This document shows positions 22,206 through 31,858 of a stretch of DNA of 47,173 bases, piece after piece. Source of the DNA: Cryobacterium sp. (GTDB lineage Bacteria; Actinomycetota; Actinomycetes; Actinomycetales; Microbacteriaceae); the NCBI RefSeq assembly GCF_025463825.1, contig NZ_JAODBG010000024.1, positions 1 to 47,173 on the forward strand. Direction: 5' to 3'. The first letter of the stretch is position 1, and each line of letters opens with the position of its first letter. The notes under the pieces are model-generated. The model was not told where the DNA came from, made no database searches, and saw nothing but the letters and a program-made list of their open reading frames with translations. Position numbers and translations under genes: made by a program.

Positions 22206-22247
22206 ATGGCAACTGCGGGCGGCGACGGGCACGGCACCACCGCATGA
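22206..22247 (+). CDS. Predicted 13-residue upstream peptide, coupled to the FAD oxidoreductase
   Basis: A mini reading frame MATAGGDGHGTTA. Its ATG is exactly 6 bases after GAGAAT (22194-22199), the same spacing as the leaderless genes nearby. Its stop overlaps the oxidoreductase start as ATGA. This suggests ribosomes load at this ATG and are handed on to the enzyme. It might instead be an unused accidental frame; the first -10 position is not T. Confidence 0.4.
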   Translation: MATAGGDGHGTTA

Positions 22248-23728
22248 GCGTGCAGCGGGGTGCGCCCGAGATCGACGCGATCGTGGTCGGCTCCGGACCG
22301 AACGGCCTGGCCGCGGCCGTGACCCTGGCCAGGGCCGGCCTGTCCGTGCGGGTCTACGAACGTGCGGCGCACGTCGGCGGCGGCGCGGCCACCGCAGAGC
22401 TCACCCTGCCCGGCTTCCACCACGATGTCTGCTCCGCCGTGCACCCGATGGCGCTGGCCTCCGAGTTCTTCCGCCGGTTCGGCCTCGCCGACCGCATCGA
22501 CCTGGTCGTGCCGGAGGTGTCCTACGGGCATCCACTGCCCGGCGGCACCGCCGGCCTGGCGTATCAGAGCCTTGCCCGTACCGTGGCCGAGCTGGGCCGG
22601 GACGGCCCGGCCTGGCGCCGGTTGTTCGCCCCCCTGGTGGAGCACGCCGAGCAGGTCGCCGACTTCACCGGCAACCAACTGCTGCGCCTCCCCCGGCATC
22701 CGGCGACGGCGCTGCGCTTCGGCCTGCGCGCTCTCGAGCAGGGCGGCCCGCTGTGGAACTGGCGGTTCAGCGGCCAGGCCGCGCCCGCCCTGCTCACCGG
22801 CGTCAGCGCACACACGATCCGGGCGCTGCCGAGCCTCGCCACGGCCGGAGCCGGCCTCACCCTGGCCACCTACGCGCACACCGGCGGCTGGCCCATGCCG
22901 GTGGGCGGCAGCGGCGCGATCGTGACGGCGATGGTCGATGACCTGGTCGCGCACGGCGGTGAGATCGTCACGTCCACCCCGGTGCGACGACTGAGCGACC
23001 TGCCGCCGGCCCGGGTGGTGCTGCTGGATGTGACCCCCCGGGCGTTGCTGCGGATGGCCGGGAGCGACCTTCCCGCCACCTACGCTCGCAGGCTGAGTCG
23101 CTTCCGGTACGGCAACGCCGTCGCCAAGGTCGACTTCGCACTGTCCGCCCCGGTCCCCTGGCAGGCCGCCGGGCTGCCCGCCGCCGGCACCGTGCACGTC
23201 GGCGGCACCCGGGCAGAGATCCGCCGGGCGGAGAACGCCGTCGCCCGCGGACGGCACGCCGAGAATCCCTACGTACTGGTTTCCCAGCCCAGCGGCAGCG
23301 ACCCCAGTCGGGCCCCGGCCGGCAAGCATGTGCTGTGGGCGTACACGCACGTGCCGCGCGGCTCAACGGTCGACCAGACCGAGGCGATCACCCGGCAGAT
23401 CGAGCGTTTCGCACCCGGCTTCCGCGACACGATCCTCGCCTCCGCCGGTCGGAGCGCCCAGGACGTGCAGGCGCACAATCCCAACTACGTCGGCGGCGAC
23501 ATCTCGGCCGGGGAGATCAGCATCCGCCAGCTGCTCGCCCGCCCCGTGCTCTCCGCCGACCCGTGGCGCACCCCGCTGGCCGGGGTGTACCTGTGCTCGT
23601 CGTCGACCCCGCCGGGACCGGGCGTGCACGGCCTGGCCGGCTGGCATGCTGCGCTCAGCGCGCTCCGGCACGACCTCGGCGTGTCCAGCGCGCCGGACCT
23701 CTCCCCCACCCTGCCCGACGAAAGGTGA
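22244..23728 (+). CDS. FAD-dependent oxidoreductase of the phytoene-desaturase-like family
   Basis: A 494-residue two-dinucleotide-binding flavoprotein. The N-terminal FAD motif is IVVGSGPNGLAAAVTLARAG with the second Glu in YERAAHVGGGAATAE. The C-terminal FAD signature reads CSSSTPPGPGVHGLAGWHAA. The middle region holds HPMALASEFFRRFGL and a motif NPNYVGGDISAGEIS. It resembles CrtI-like and PYROXD2-like proteins, not the carotenoid enzymes themselves. The SRPBCC gene follows after 4 bases, a pairing I recall from other actinobacteria. Substrate unknown; a lipid or terpenoid is a guess. Confidence 0.85.
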   Translation: MSVQRGAPEIDAIVVGSGPNGLAAAVTLARAGLSVRVYERAAHVGGGAATAELTLPGFHHDVCSAVHPMALASEFFRRFGLADRIDLVVPEVSYGHPLPGGTAGLAYQSLARTVAELGRDGPAWRRLFAPLVEHAEQVADFTGNQLLRLPRHPATALRFGLRALEQGGPLWNWRFSGQAAPALLTGVSAHTIRALPSLATAGAGLTLATYAHTGGWPMPVGGSGAIVTAMVDDLVAHGGEIVTSTPVRRLSDLPPARVVLLDVTPRALLRMAGSDLPATYARRLSRFRYGNAVAKVDFALSAPVPWQAAGLPAAGTVHVGGTRAEIRRAENAVARGRHAENPYVLVSQPSGSDPSRAPAGKHVLWAYTHVPRGSTVDQTEAITRQIERFAPGFRDTILASAGRSAQDVQAHNPNYVGGDISAGEISIRQLLARPVLSADPWRTPLAGVYLCSSSTPPGPGVHGLAGWHAALSALRHDLGVSSAPDLSPTLPDER

Positions 23729-23732
23729 CACC

Positions 23733-24176
23733 GTGGCCGTCAACTACCGCCCCTTTGATTGTCCTCCGGAAAAAGTTTTCGCCGTGCTCGCCGACGGCTG
23801 GTTGTATCCCAGCTGGGTCGTTGGCGCGTCCCGGATCCGGAACGTGGATGCGGCCTGGCCGGCCAGCGGCAGCGCCATCCACCATTCGGTGGGGGTGTGG
23901 CCGGCACTCATCGACGACTCCACGTCGGTCCTGGAGTGGGATCCGCCCCGGCATGCGTTACTCAAGGCGCGCGGCTGGCCGATCGGCGAGGCGCACGTGG
24001 CCATCGATGTGAAGCCACGGGAGCACGGCTGCGTGGTGCGGATCACCGAGGACGCCACCGCGGGACCCGGGCGGTTCGTGCCGTCGTTCCTGCGGGATGC
24101 GGCGATCGGCGCCCGTAACACCGAGACGTTGCGGCGCCTCGCCTACCTCGCCGAGGGCGGGGCCGGCCTCGACTAG
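23733..24176 (+). CDS. SRPBCC (START-like) lipid/small-molecule binding protein
   Basis: A 147-residue cavity protein. It begins AVNYRPFDCPPEKVFAVLADGWLYPSW, the usual start of the Bet-v1/SRPBCC fold, and ends with a C-terminal amphipathic helix (FLRDAAIGARNTETLRRL). GTG 23733 is 4 bases after the oxidoreductase stop with GAAAGG about 5 bases upstream; the frame opens earlier but overlaps the oxidoreductase in another frame. It probably binds the substrate or product of the flavoprotein; that is inference from pairing. Confidence 0.82.
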   Translation: MAVNYRPFDCPPEKVFAVLADGWLYPSWVVGASRIRNVDAAWPASGSAIHHSVGVWPALIDDSTSVLEWDPPRHALLKARGWPIGEAHVAIDVKPREHGCVVRITEDATAGPGRFVPSFLRDAAIGARNTETLRRLAYLAEGGAGLD

Positions 24177-24202
24177 GGGCGCGACACACGCGCATGTCAC
24201 GA

Positions 24203-24221
24203 GGTCTCGACACGCTCGACC
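24203..24221. repeat. Possible dispersed REP-like element
   Basis: GGTCTCGACACGCTCGACC lies between convergent SRPBCC and rhodanese genes. It resembles short dispersed elements often seen between genes in Microbacteriaceae and relatives (of the form GGTYTCGACAAGCTCRACC). Only one copy is in this window, so dispersal cannot be shown here. Confidence 0.4.
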
Positions 24222-24246
24222 GGCGGATAGGCGCGATGCGCGCGAG

Positions 24247-24558
24247 TCAGACCGTGGCGCCGCCCTGGACGGTGGGCAGGCCGGCCTGCTGCCACGCGGT
24301 CATGCCGCCCGCCACGTTGACCGCCTGGACACCGCGGCTCTCGAGGAACGCCGCACCCTGCAGGCTGCGACCACCGGCGGCGCAGATGACATAGACGGGG
24401 GCCTCCGTGGGCACCTCCCCGACCCGGTCAACGAGGTCGCCGAGTGGAATGTGGATCGCCGCAGCCGCGTGGCCGGCTTCCCACTCGAAGGGTTCGCGTA
24501 CGTCGATCACGACGGGGTCGGTCAGCGCGGAAAGGTCGGTCACGGAGATATCGATCAT
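24247..24558 (-). CDS. Single-domain rhodanese-like protein
   Basis: A 103-residue sulfur-transfer domain. It shows PVVIDVREPFEWEAGH at the N-terminus and the active-site loop YVICAAGGRSLQGA, a six-residue loop with Cys at residue 59 and Arg at its end, followed by VNVAGGMTAWQQAG. It is probably a cytoplasmic thiosulfate or persulfide transferase. ATG 24558 has AAGGGA upstream; the longer open frame is a shadow of the next gene. It is divergent from the ligase-like gene. Confidence 0.92.
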   Translation of the reverse strand: MIDISVTDLSALTDPVVIDVREPFEWEAGHAAAAIHIPLGDLVDRVGEVPTEAPVYVICAAGGRSLQGAAFLESRGVQAVNVAGGMTAWQQAGLPTVQGGATV

Positions 24559-24672
24559 GTGCTGGTGTCCCTTCGGGCGGGAACCGGTGCCCGGCTTCCC
24601 AACGACTAGTACCCACACGGTATCAACAGATCTCCGCGAGTCGAGGAGAGGTCGCCCCAGTACCCTAGTCAC

Positions 24673-25986
24673 ATGCCCGTCGTGCAGAGCCGTCTCCCTG
24701 TTCGTCTTTTCGCGACCCTTGTGTTCTTCACGGTGCTGGCCGGGCAATTCTGGCGCAACCTGCTCGGCTGGTGGGGTTTCGGCGCCATCGCCGTGATCAT
24801 CGTGGTCGCCAGCGCCTGGTTCCTGGTGTCGACCAAACCCGCCTGGGCCTGGCGGACGTTCCCGAAGTCGCTCGTGGGCTTCATGCTCCTCGCGACCGTG
24901 TCGATCGCCTGGTCGGCCTACCCGAGCGTGAGCGCGTTGGGGATCACCCTGCAGTGGATCACGACCATCACCGCGTTGTTCATCGCCCTGTGCCTGTCCT
25001 GGACCGAGTTGCTGCGCACCCTGGCGGTGGCCCTGCGGGTGGTCCTCGCCCTGTCGCTGCTCTTCGAGGCATTCATCGCCGTGTTCATCGGGCACGCCGT
25101 GCTACCGTTCTGGGTCGAGTACAGCGGCAAGATCCCCGCCGCGTTCTACTGGTCGCGCAGCCTGCTGCTGGAGGGCGGACCCGTCGAAGGCATCGTAGCC
25201 AGCCGCAACCTGCTGGGATTCATCGCCCTCCTGGCCCTGATCGTGTTCGCCGTGCAGCTGGCCGCGGGGACCGTCGCCCGCGGCCGCGGCATTTTCTGGG
25301 TCGTCCTGGCGCTGGTGATGCTGTGGCTGACCCGGTCGGCCACCGTCTCCGTCGCACTGCTCGCCGTGGTCGTCGCCCTGGTGTTCGCGCTCTGGGCCCG
25401 CCGGGTACCACCGCTCGGGCGGCGCGGGCTGTACCTGACCGCCGCCGCGTTGGTCGCGGCCGTCGTGGTCGGCGTCGTCGCCTTCTCGTCGACGCTGCTG
25501 GGCCTGCTCGGCAAGAGCGACGACCTCACCGGCCGCTTCGACATCTGGAACCGGGTCATCGAGCTGGCCGGCCAACGGCCCGTCGCGGGCTGGGGCTGGG
25601 TGAGCTACTGGGCACCGTGGGTCGAACCGTTCGACGGCCTCGCCGTGCGCAAGGGCGTGCAGTACCTGCAGGCGCACAACGCCTGGTTGGATGTCTGGCT
25701 CCAGCTGGGCGTCCTCGGCCTGATCGTTTTCGGCGCTCTCGCCGTGTCGACCCTGTGGCGTTCCTGGTTCCTGGCGGTCGACCGGCCCCGCCTCGGCATC
25801 GCCGACACGGCGCCGTACTCGATGACGGCGCTGCTGCCGCTGCTCCTGATCGTCGCCCTCCTCGCGCAGAGCCTGGCCGAAAGCCGTATCCTCGTCGAAT
25901 CGGGCTGGGTGCTGTTGCTGGTGCTCGCGGTGAAGACCAAGCGCCCCAGCGCCGCGGAGGAACTGCTCGGCGTGGGCAGGCGATGA
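24673..25986 (+). CDS. O-antigen ligase / polymerase-like membrane protein, first tandem copy
   Basis: A 437-residue polytopic protein of the Wzy/WaaL family. About eleven helices are seen; the family region GRFDIWNRVIELAGQRPVAGWG is followed by the large outer loop with YLQAHNAWLDVWLQLGVLGL, where His and Arg are the usual functional residues. ATG 24673 is 6 bases after TACCCT (24661-24666), so it is likely leaderless. The stop overlaps the start of the second copy (ATGA). It joins glycan chains or attaches them to a lipid or protein acceptor; polymerase versus ligase cannot be decided. Confidence 0.85.
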   Translation: MPVVQSRLPVRLFATLVFFTVLAGQFWRNLLGWWGFGAIAVIIVVASAWFLVSTKPAWAWRTFPKSLVGFMLLATVSIAWSAYPSVSALGITLQWITTITALFIALCLSWTELLRTLAVALRVVLALSLLFEAFIAVFIGHAVLPFWVEYSGKIPAAFYWSRSLLLEGGPVEGIVASRNLLGFIALLALIVFAVQLAAGTVARGRGIFWVVLALVMLWLTRSATVSVALLAVVVALVFALWARRVPPLGRRGLYLTAAALVAAVVVGVVAFSSTLLGLLGKSDDLTGRFDIWNRVIELAGQRPVAGWGWVSYWAPWVEPFDGLAVRKGVQYLQAHNAWLDVWLQLGVLGLIVFGALAVSTLWRSWFLAVDRPRLGIADTAPYSMTALLPLLLIVALLAQSLAESRILVESGWVLLLVLAVKTKRPSAAEELLGVGRR

Positions 25987-27287
25987 CCGACCGCGCCCGG
26001 CCGCCGCAGGTTCCGGCGGCGATCTCGGCGGTGTTCTCCTCTCCGAGATTCAGCGCGACCCTCACCCACCTGATCCTCGGGCTCGCCTTCGCGACGCACC
26101 TGCTACGCAGCCTGATGGGCTGGCCGGGCCTGCTCGGCGCGCTGGCCTGTCTGGTCGCGCTCGCGACGGCATCGCTCATCGCCCGTCGGCGCAGCATCGA
26201 ATGGCACGGCATCCTGCCGGTGTCGATCCTGGTGTTCCTGATCTGGTGCGCCCTGTCGGTGCTCTGGAGCGGCTACGCCGGCCGAACCGTACTCGGGATC
26301 GGCTACCAGCTCACCTTCGCGTACCTGGCGATCTACGTGGCCCTCGTGCGCGACACCATCCAGATCGTGCGGTCCACCGGTGACGTCCTTCGGGTGCTGC
26401 TCGGCCTCTCGATCGCCCTGGAGGTGTTGAGCGGCCTGCTGCTCGATCTCCCGATCGCCTTCCTCGGCGTGCAGGGAAACATCGCCGAGCTCGGTCCCAT
26501 CCAGGGTGTTTTCGGCTCGCGCAACGTGCTCGGCCTCGTGTCGCTGATCGCCGGGGTGAGCTTCCTCGTCGAGCTGCGCTCCCGCTCGGTGCGCCCCGGC
26601 CGCGCCGCCGCATCGATCGCCCTGGCCACTCTCGGCGTTCTCCTGACCCATTCCCCGGTCTTCGTCGTCGTCGCCAGCGCCGTGGCCATCGCCGCGCTGG
26701 CCCTGTACTGGCTGCGCCGCACTCCCCCCGAGAACCGGTGGCTGCTGCAGCTGAGCCTGCTCGGCACCGTGCTCGTCACGACGCTGCTGGTCTTCATCGG
26801 CCGGGCGAGCATTATCGACCTGCTCAATGCCGGCAGCGAGTTCGAAACCCGGTCGACGCTGTGGTTCGAGATGTGGCGGCTCGTGGAGTTGCATCCGCTC
26901 GAGGGCTGGGGCTGGGCGGGCTCCTGGCCGCAGGACGTGAGCCCGTACGGCTGGCTCGACTTCGTCACCAGGACCGAACACACTTCGGCGCTCAACGCGT
27001 TTCTCGACGTGTACTTCCAGGTCGGCCTCGTCGGCTTCCTGTCCTTTCTCACCCTGGTGACCCTGGCCTTCATCCGGTCGTGGCTGCTCGCTTCGAATAA
27101 GCGCCCCGTCGTGTACGTCTGGTCGCCGCTGGTGTTGGTGGCCCTGCTGGTCACCTCGGCGGCGGAAAGCACGGTGCTCGTCGAATCCGGCTGGCTGCTG
27201 CTGCTGATCTGCTCGGTCAAGGCCGCGCAGGGTCAGAGCTGGCGGCGCCAGTTGAAGCCCAGCCCGCGGATCCACCTGGACGGTTAG
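25983..27287 (+). CDS. O-antigen ligase / polymerase-like membrane protein, second tandem copy
   Basis: A 434-residue paralogue of the previous protein, in the same orientation and translationally coupled by ATGA (25983-25986). It matches in order: a SRN..G motif (GSRNVLGLVSL here, ASRNLLGFIAL in the first), ETRSTLWFEMWRLVELHPLEGWG, HTSALNAFLDVYFQVGLVGF, and the C-terminal ESTVLVESGWLLLL. The two differ widely elsewhere, so the duplication is old. The pair probably handles two different steps or acceptors. Confidence 0.85.
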   Translation: MTDRARPPQVPAAISAVFSSPRFSATLTHLILGLAFATHLLRSLMGWPGLLGALACLVALATASLIARRRSIEWHGILPVSILVFLIWCALSVLWSGYAGRTVLGIGYQLTFAYLAIYVALVRDTIQIVRSTGDVLRVLLGLSIALEVLSGLLLDLPIAFLGVQGNIAELGPIQGVFGSRNVLGLVSLIAGVSFLVELRSRSVRPGRAAASIALATLGVLLTHSPVFVVVASAVAIAALALYWLRRTPPENRWLLQLSLLGTVLVTTLLVFIGRASIIDLLNAGSEFETRSTLWFEMWRLVELHPLEGWGWAGSWPQDVSPYGWLDFVTRTEHTSALNAFLDVYFQVGLVGFLSFLTLVTLAFIRSWLLASNKRPVVYVWSPLVLVALLVTSAAESTVLVESGWLLLLICSVKAAQGQSWRRQLKPSPRIHLDG

Positions 27288-27345
27288 GACGAGCGGGACG
27301 GCGCGACCGGGGAGCCCCGACGGGCAGAATGGAACGAACCAGTCG

Positions 27346-28650
27346 ATGGAAGCGAGACCCGTGCACGTGAGTCACACAGAAGAGCCGGACCAGGACCAGC
27401 CCACTCTCGCCCCGGCGAGCCCGAACGCCGGGAACGGCTTCATCCTGATCGTCGCGGCGACCGGGCTCGTCGGGATCGCGGGATACCTCATCACCGTGTG
27501 GGTGCCCAACCTGATCGGATTCGGGCCGTACGCCACCTTCGCGGTGTTCTGGGCGTTCACCTTCCTGGTCGCCGCCGCCCTCACCGGGATCCAGCAGGAG
27601 ATCACCCGCGGGACCCAGGCGAGGCGCCCCGGCGACACCACGCGTGCCGGCCAGGCCGGGAAGTTCGCTGCACTGGCATCCGTCGTCGTTTTCGTGGCCG
27701 TCCTCGGAACCGCGCCCCTGTGGCAGGCCGCGGTGTTCCCCGACCACGGCTGGGCACTCGTCGTCCCCCTCGCCGTCGGCGCCGCGTCCTATGTGCCCCT
27801 GGCCGTCCTGGCCGGCTCCCTCTACGGCGTCGGGCACTGGAAGGCCCTGTTCGCCCTGATCTCCATCGAGGGCCTGCTGCGTCTGGTGCTGGTGATCCTG
27901 GCGGCGTATCTCCGGCCGGATGCCGCCACGTTCGCCTGGGCCATCGCGATACCGTTCCCCGTCGCCGTGCTCGCCGTGTGGCCGTTCGCCCGGGCGCGCA
28001 TCGTGGGCAAGACCCGCCTGGACGTGTCGCTGCCCCAACTCACCTGGAACGTGTCCCGCACCATCGTCGCGGCCTCCGCGATGGGCCTGATGATCAGCGG
28101 CTTCCCGCTCATCCTGCAGCTCACGTCACCCGGACAGCCGGAGGGTCTGATGGGGCTCGTCATCGCCACCGCCACCCTCACCCGCGCTCCGCTCATCGTC
28201 GTCGGAATGGCCCTGCAGAGCTTCCTGATCGTGTTCTTCCGGGCCAGGGCCGCGCACTTCTGGCGCACCCTGCTCATGCTCGAAGCCGCGGTGATCGCCA
28301 TCGGCGTGGTGCTGGCCGTCGCCGGCTACCTGCTCGGCCCCGCGATCTTCGCCTTCGCCTTCCCCAACGAAGAGGTGCCGGCAGACTGGCTCATCGCGAC
28401 GTTCGTGCTCTCCAGCGCCCTCGTCGGCGCGCTGTGCGTCAGCGCTCCGGCCGTGCTCTCCCGAAACGCGCACGCCGCGTTCAGCGCCGGCTGGATCGCC
28501 GCCGCGGCGACCACCGTCGTCTGCCTGCTGCTTCCGCTTGGCTTCGTGGAGAAGACCGTGCTCGCCTTGCTGGTCGGACCGACGGTGGGCGTGCTCGTGC
28601 ACGCGGTCTACCTCGCGGTCGTGCACAAGACCGAACCCGCTCGGGCCTGA
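27346..28650 (+). CDS. Flippase-like polysaccharide membrane protein
   Basis: A 434-residue protein with about twelve membrane helices and short loops, resembling Wzx/MurJ-type lipid-linked oligosaccharide flippases of actinobacterial polysaccharide loci. Recognisable stretches are FGPYATFAVFWAFTFLVAAAL, TGIQQEITRGTQA and LTSPGQPEGLMGLVIATATLTRAP. The N-terminus up to about residue 28 is soluble. ATG 27346 has no clear ribosome site; in-frame GTG at 27361 or 27367 are alternatives. A CAGAAT -10-like box lies about 20 bp upstream. Convergent with the next gene, with one base between stops. Confidence 0.75.
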   Translation: MEARPVHVSHTEEPDQDQPTLAPASPNAGNGFILIVAATGLVGIAGYLITVWVPNLIGFGPYATFAVFWAFTFLVAAALTGIQQEITRGTQARRPGDTTRAGQAGKFAALASVVVFVAVLGTAPLWQAAVFPDHGWALVVPLAVGAASYVPLAVLAGSLYGVGHWKALFALISIEGLLRLVLVILAAYLRPDAATFAWAIAIPFPVAVLAVWPFARARIVGKTRLDVSLPQLTWNVSRTIVAASAMGLMISGFPLILQLTSPGQPEGLMGLVIATATLTRAPLIVVGMALQSFLIVFFRARAAHFWRTLLMLEAAVIAIGVVLAVAGYLLGPAIFAFAFPNEEVPADWLIATFVLSSALVGALCVSAPAVLSRNAHAAFSAGWIAAAATTVVCLLLPLGFVEKTVLALLVGPTVGVLVHAVYLAVVHKTEPARA

Positions 28651-28651
28651 G

Positions 28652-30541
28652 CTACCGCAGGCCCCACAGGGTGATGGTGCCGCTCGTGCCGTCGGCGTCG
28701 GTGTACGGCAGGCTGGCCTGTTCCTCGAGGTCGGCCGCGTACCGGTCGTTCCAGAAGTCACCGCATTCGCTGTCGGTGATCACCTGAGTGGCATTGGCCT
28801 CGATGGCCGCGTCCCGGTCGAGGTTTCCCCCGAGCCGGCTGGACACGATGGTCGCAACGGCGTCGTACTCGGTGGGCCAGGCCATGCCGAGGTGGTAATA
28901 CGCGATCGGCACGCCGGAGGTAACCTTGAGCACCCGCGGGTCGACGCAGAAGTCGACCATGATCAGGGCGTCGGGGTGCTCCTCGGCGGACTGCAGCGCC
29001 AGCTTCGTCGCGGCCTGGTCCTTGGGCGTGTCGGTGGTCATCAGGGCGGTGGCCACGTCGCTCTGGTAGAAGGTCCACCAGTCGGTGAGCGACACCGCCG
29101 CGACTCCGACGACGAGCGGCACGGCCACGACGACGATCCAGCGCGACCCGGCCCCTCTCCCGCGCCGCGGCCGCCGCACCGCGGCGTGCCGGCCGGCCTG
29201 GAGAGGGGCCGGTGCCCCATCCGCTGCGACCTTCTCGTCAGCAGCCACGGTTCGCGCGCTCCAGAGGCCGGAGAACACCATCACCAGCACGGGGGCGATG
29301 GTGGCCGCCAGCAGGAAGAACACATCCATGTAGAGCCGGTACGGCTCGGCGTTGGCCCCCCAGACATCGTTGGTGCCCAGCAGAACCCAGGCGACGGCCG
29401 CTCCGATGGCATAGGCCCCCCAGACCGGGCGCCGACGCAGGATCGCCGCGATCAGGATGACGGCCAGGGGAACGATCAAGGCCAGCCCCGAGATCATCCC
29501 GACGTCGAGGGGGACGCCGAGCTTGCTGTTGGACGCCACCCGGTAGGCGAGGAACGGGTCCCCGGTGACGATCCCGTTGATGGTTCCGACGACCTGGGGG
29601 GCGGCGCCGCCCACGACGGCGACGCAGTACAGGAGCACCCACCCGCGGCTGCGCACGATGAGGGCGATCATGCCCGGCACGGCGGGGAGCAGCCCGAAGA
29701 CCAGCGTCGGCAGCTGGCCGCCCTCCTCCGCGACGGTGGGTCCGAGCCAGAACACCACCGGGATGAGGGCTGCCGACAGCTCGGCCAGCACGATGTGGCG
29801 GCCGCGGAGGATGACCCAGGTCGCCAGTCCGAAGGCGAGCAGGTAGATCGCTGCGATGAATGAATAGGTCTGCACGTTGGCCAGGCCGCCGAGGACCAGG
29901 CAGATCAGGGTGGTCAGCAGCACCCGGGTGCCGGTCCGGGCCGGCCGCAGCCATAGCAGGGCCAGCACCAGCAGGCAGATCGCCGCGATGGACAGCGACA
30001 CGGTCTCGCCGTTGAGGGTGTGCAACAGCGCGAACGGCCCCCAGATCAGGGCGTGGGATTCGAGCGGGGTGTACCAGTCGGCGACGGTGTAGGTGGAGAA
30101 GGTGCCGAGCATGAACGGCAGCGGGGCCACCAGGCCCACCCACCAGCGCCGGCTCAGCCCGATCAGGATCACGGCCAGCAGGGCAACGAGCACGAGCTGC
30201 ACGGCCAGGCCGCAGATGTTCCAGGCCACGATGGGGTCCCAGCCGGTCGCCCGCGCGACGAGGCCGATGGCCTCGTAGTACATCCGCGGGTAGCTGATGG
30301 CGCCGGTTTCGGTGTCCGGCTCGACGGCGGCGAACTCGCCCTCAGAGAAGTTCTTCACGATGGCGAGATAGCCGAGCTGGTCGTGCACGAAGTAGTCGCG
30401 GAACCGGCTCAGGGAGAACCCGGGCACTGCCAGGTACATGCCGGCCTGGGCGAGAAGGTGCAGCACCAGCGCGGCCACCACGACCACACCGGAGGCGACC
30501 CGGCGCAGCGCTGAACCCTGGGCCACTCGCGCGTCTGTCAC
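28652..30541 (-). CDS. Large polytopic membrane protein, GT-C-like
   Basis: A 629-residue protein with about a dozen helices up to residue 440, a basic linker (AAVRRPRRGRGAGSR), one more helix (WIVVVAVPLVVGVAAVSL) and an outer C-terminal domain of about 140 residues with Cys and acidic groups (MVDFCVDPRVL, DSECGDFWND). The first outer loop contains the acidic HDQLGYLAIVKNFSEGEF, a GT-C-like site. GTG 30541 is 6 bases after TAGGGT (30553-30548), so it is likely leaderless. No exact family is recognised; a membrane glycosyltransferase of the surface glycan is the best guess. Confidence 0.75.
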   Translation of the reverse strand: MTDARVAQGSALRRVASGVVVVAALVLHLLAQAGMYLAVPGFSLSRFRDYFVHDQLGYLAIVKNFSEGEFAAVEPDTETGAISYPRMYYEAIGLVARATGWDPIVAWNICGLAVQLVLVALLAVILIGLSRRWWVGLVAPLPFMLGTFSTYTVADWYTPLESHALIWGPFALLHTLNGETVSLSIAAICLLVLALLWLRPARTGTRVLLTTLICLVLGGLANVQTYSFIAAIYLLAFGLATWVILRGRHIVLAELSAALIPVVFWLGPTVAEEGGQLPTLVFGLLPAVPGMIALIVRSRGWVLLYCVAVVGGAAPQVVGTINGIVTGDPFLAYRVASNSKLGVPLDVGMISGLALIVPLAVILIAAILRRRPVWGAYAIGAAVAWVLLGTNDVWGANAEPYRLYMDVFFLLAATIAPVLVMVFSGLWSARTVAADEKVAADGAPAPLQAGRHAAVRRPRRGRGAGSRWIVVVAVPLVVGVAAVSLTDWWTFYQSDVATALMTTDTPKDQAATKLALQSAEEHPDALIMVDFCVDPRVLKVTSGVPIAYYHLGMAWPTEYDAVATIVSSRLGGNLDRDAAIEANATQVITDSECGDFWNDRYAADLEEQASLPYTDADGTSGTITLWGLR

Positions 30542-30619
30542 TGCCCCACCCTACAACGGGGCCAGGGGACGGATCGGCCCGGCAGCGGGTCGGGCGGGAC
30601 CCTCCCAGCAAGCATCGGC

Positions 30620-30625
30620 TATCGT
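30620..30625 (+). promoter_or_regulatory. Probable -10 of the glf operon
   Basis: TATCGT (30620-30625) lies about 52 bases upstream of glf. The same hexamer in a similar context (GTATCGTGGTGG) is found upstream of the GT2 gene at 42307. No good -35 is visible. Confidence 0.45.
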
Positions 30626-30664
30626 GGAACGTCGCAGAATGTTGGCTGCATCCCCCGAAACTAA

Positions 30665-31843
<1,179 letters not shown>

Positions 31844-31858
31844 CGACACGGAGGTCAT

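Noticed and set aside
24771-27287. Open frame of 838 codons that seems to fuse two proteins
   Set aside because: The first half is a frame-shifted shadow of the first ligase-like gene; only from ATG 25983 is it real (second copy).
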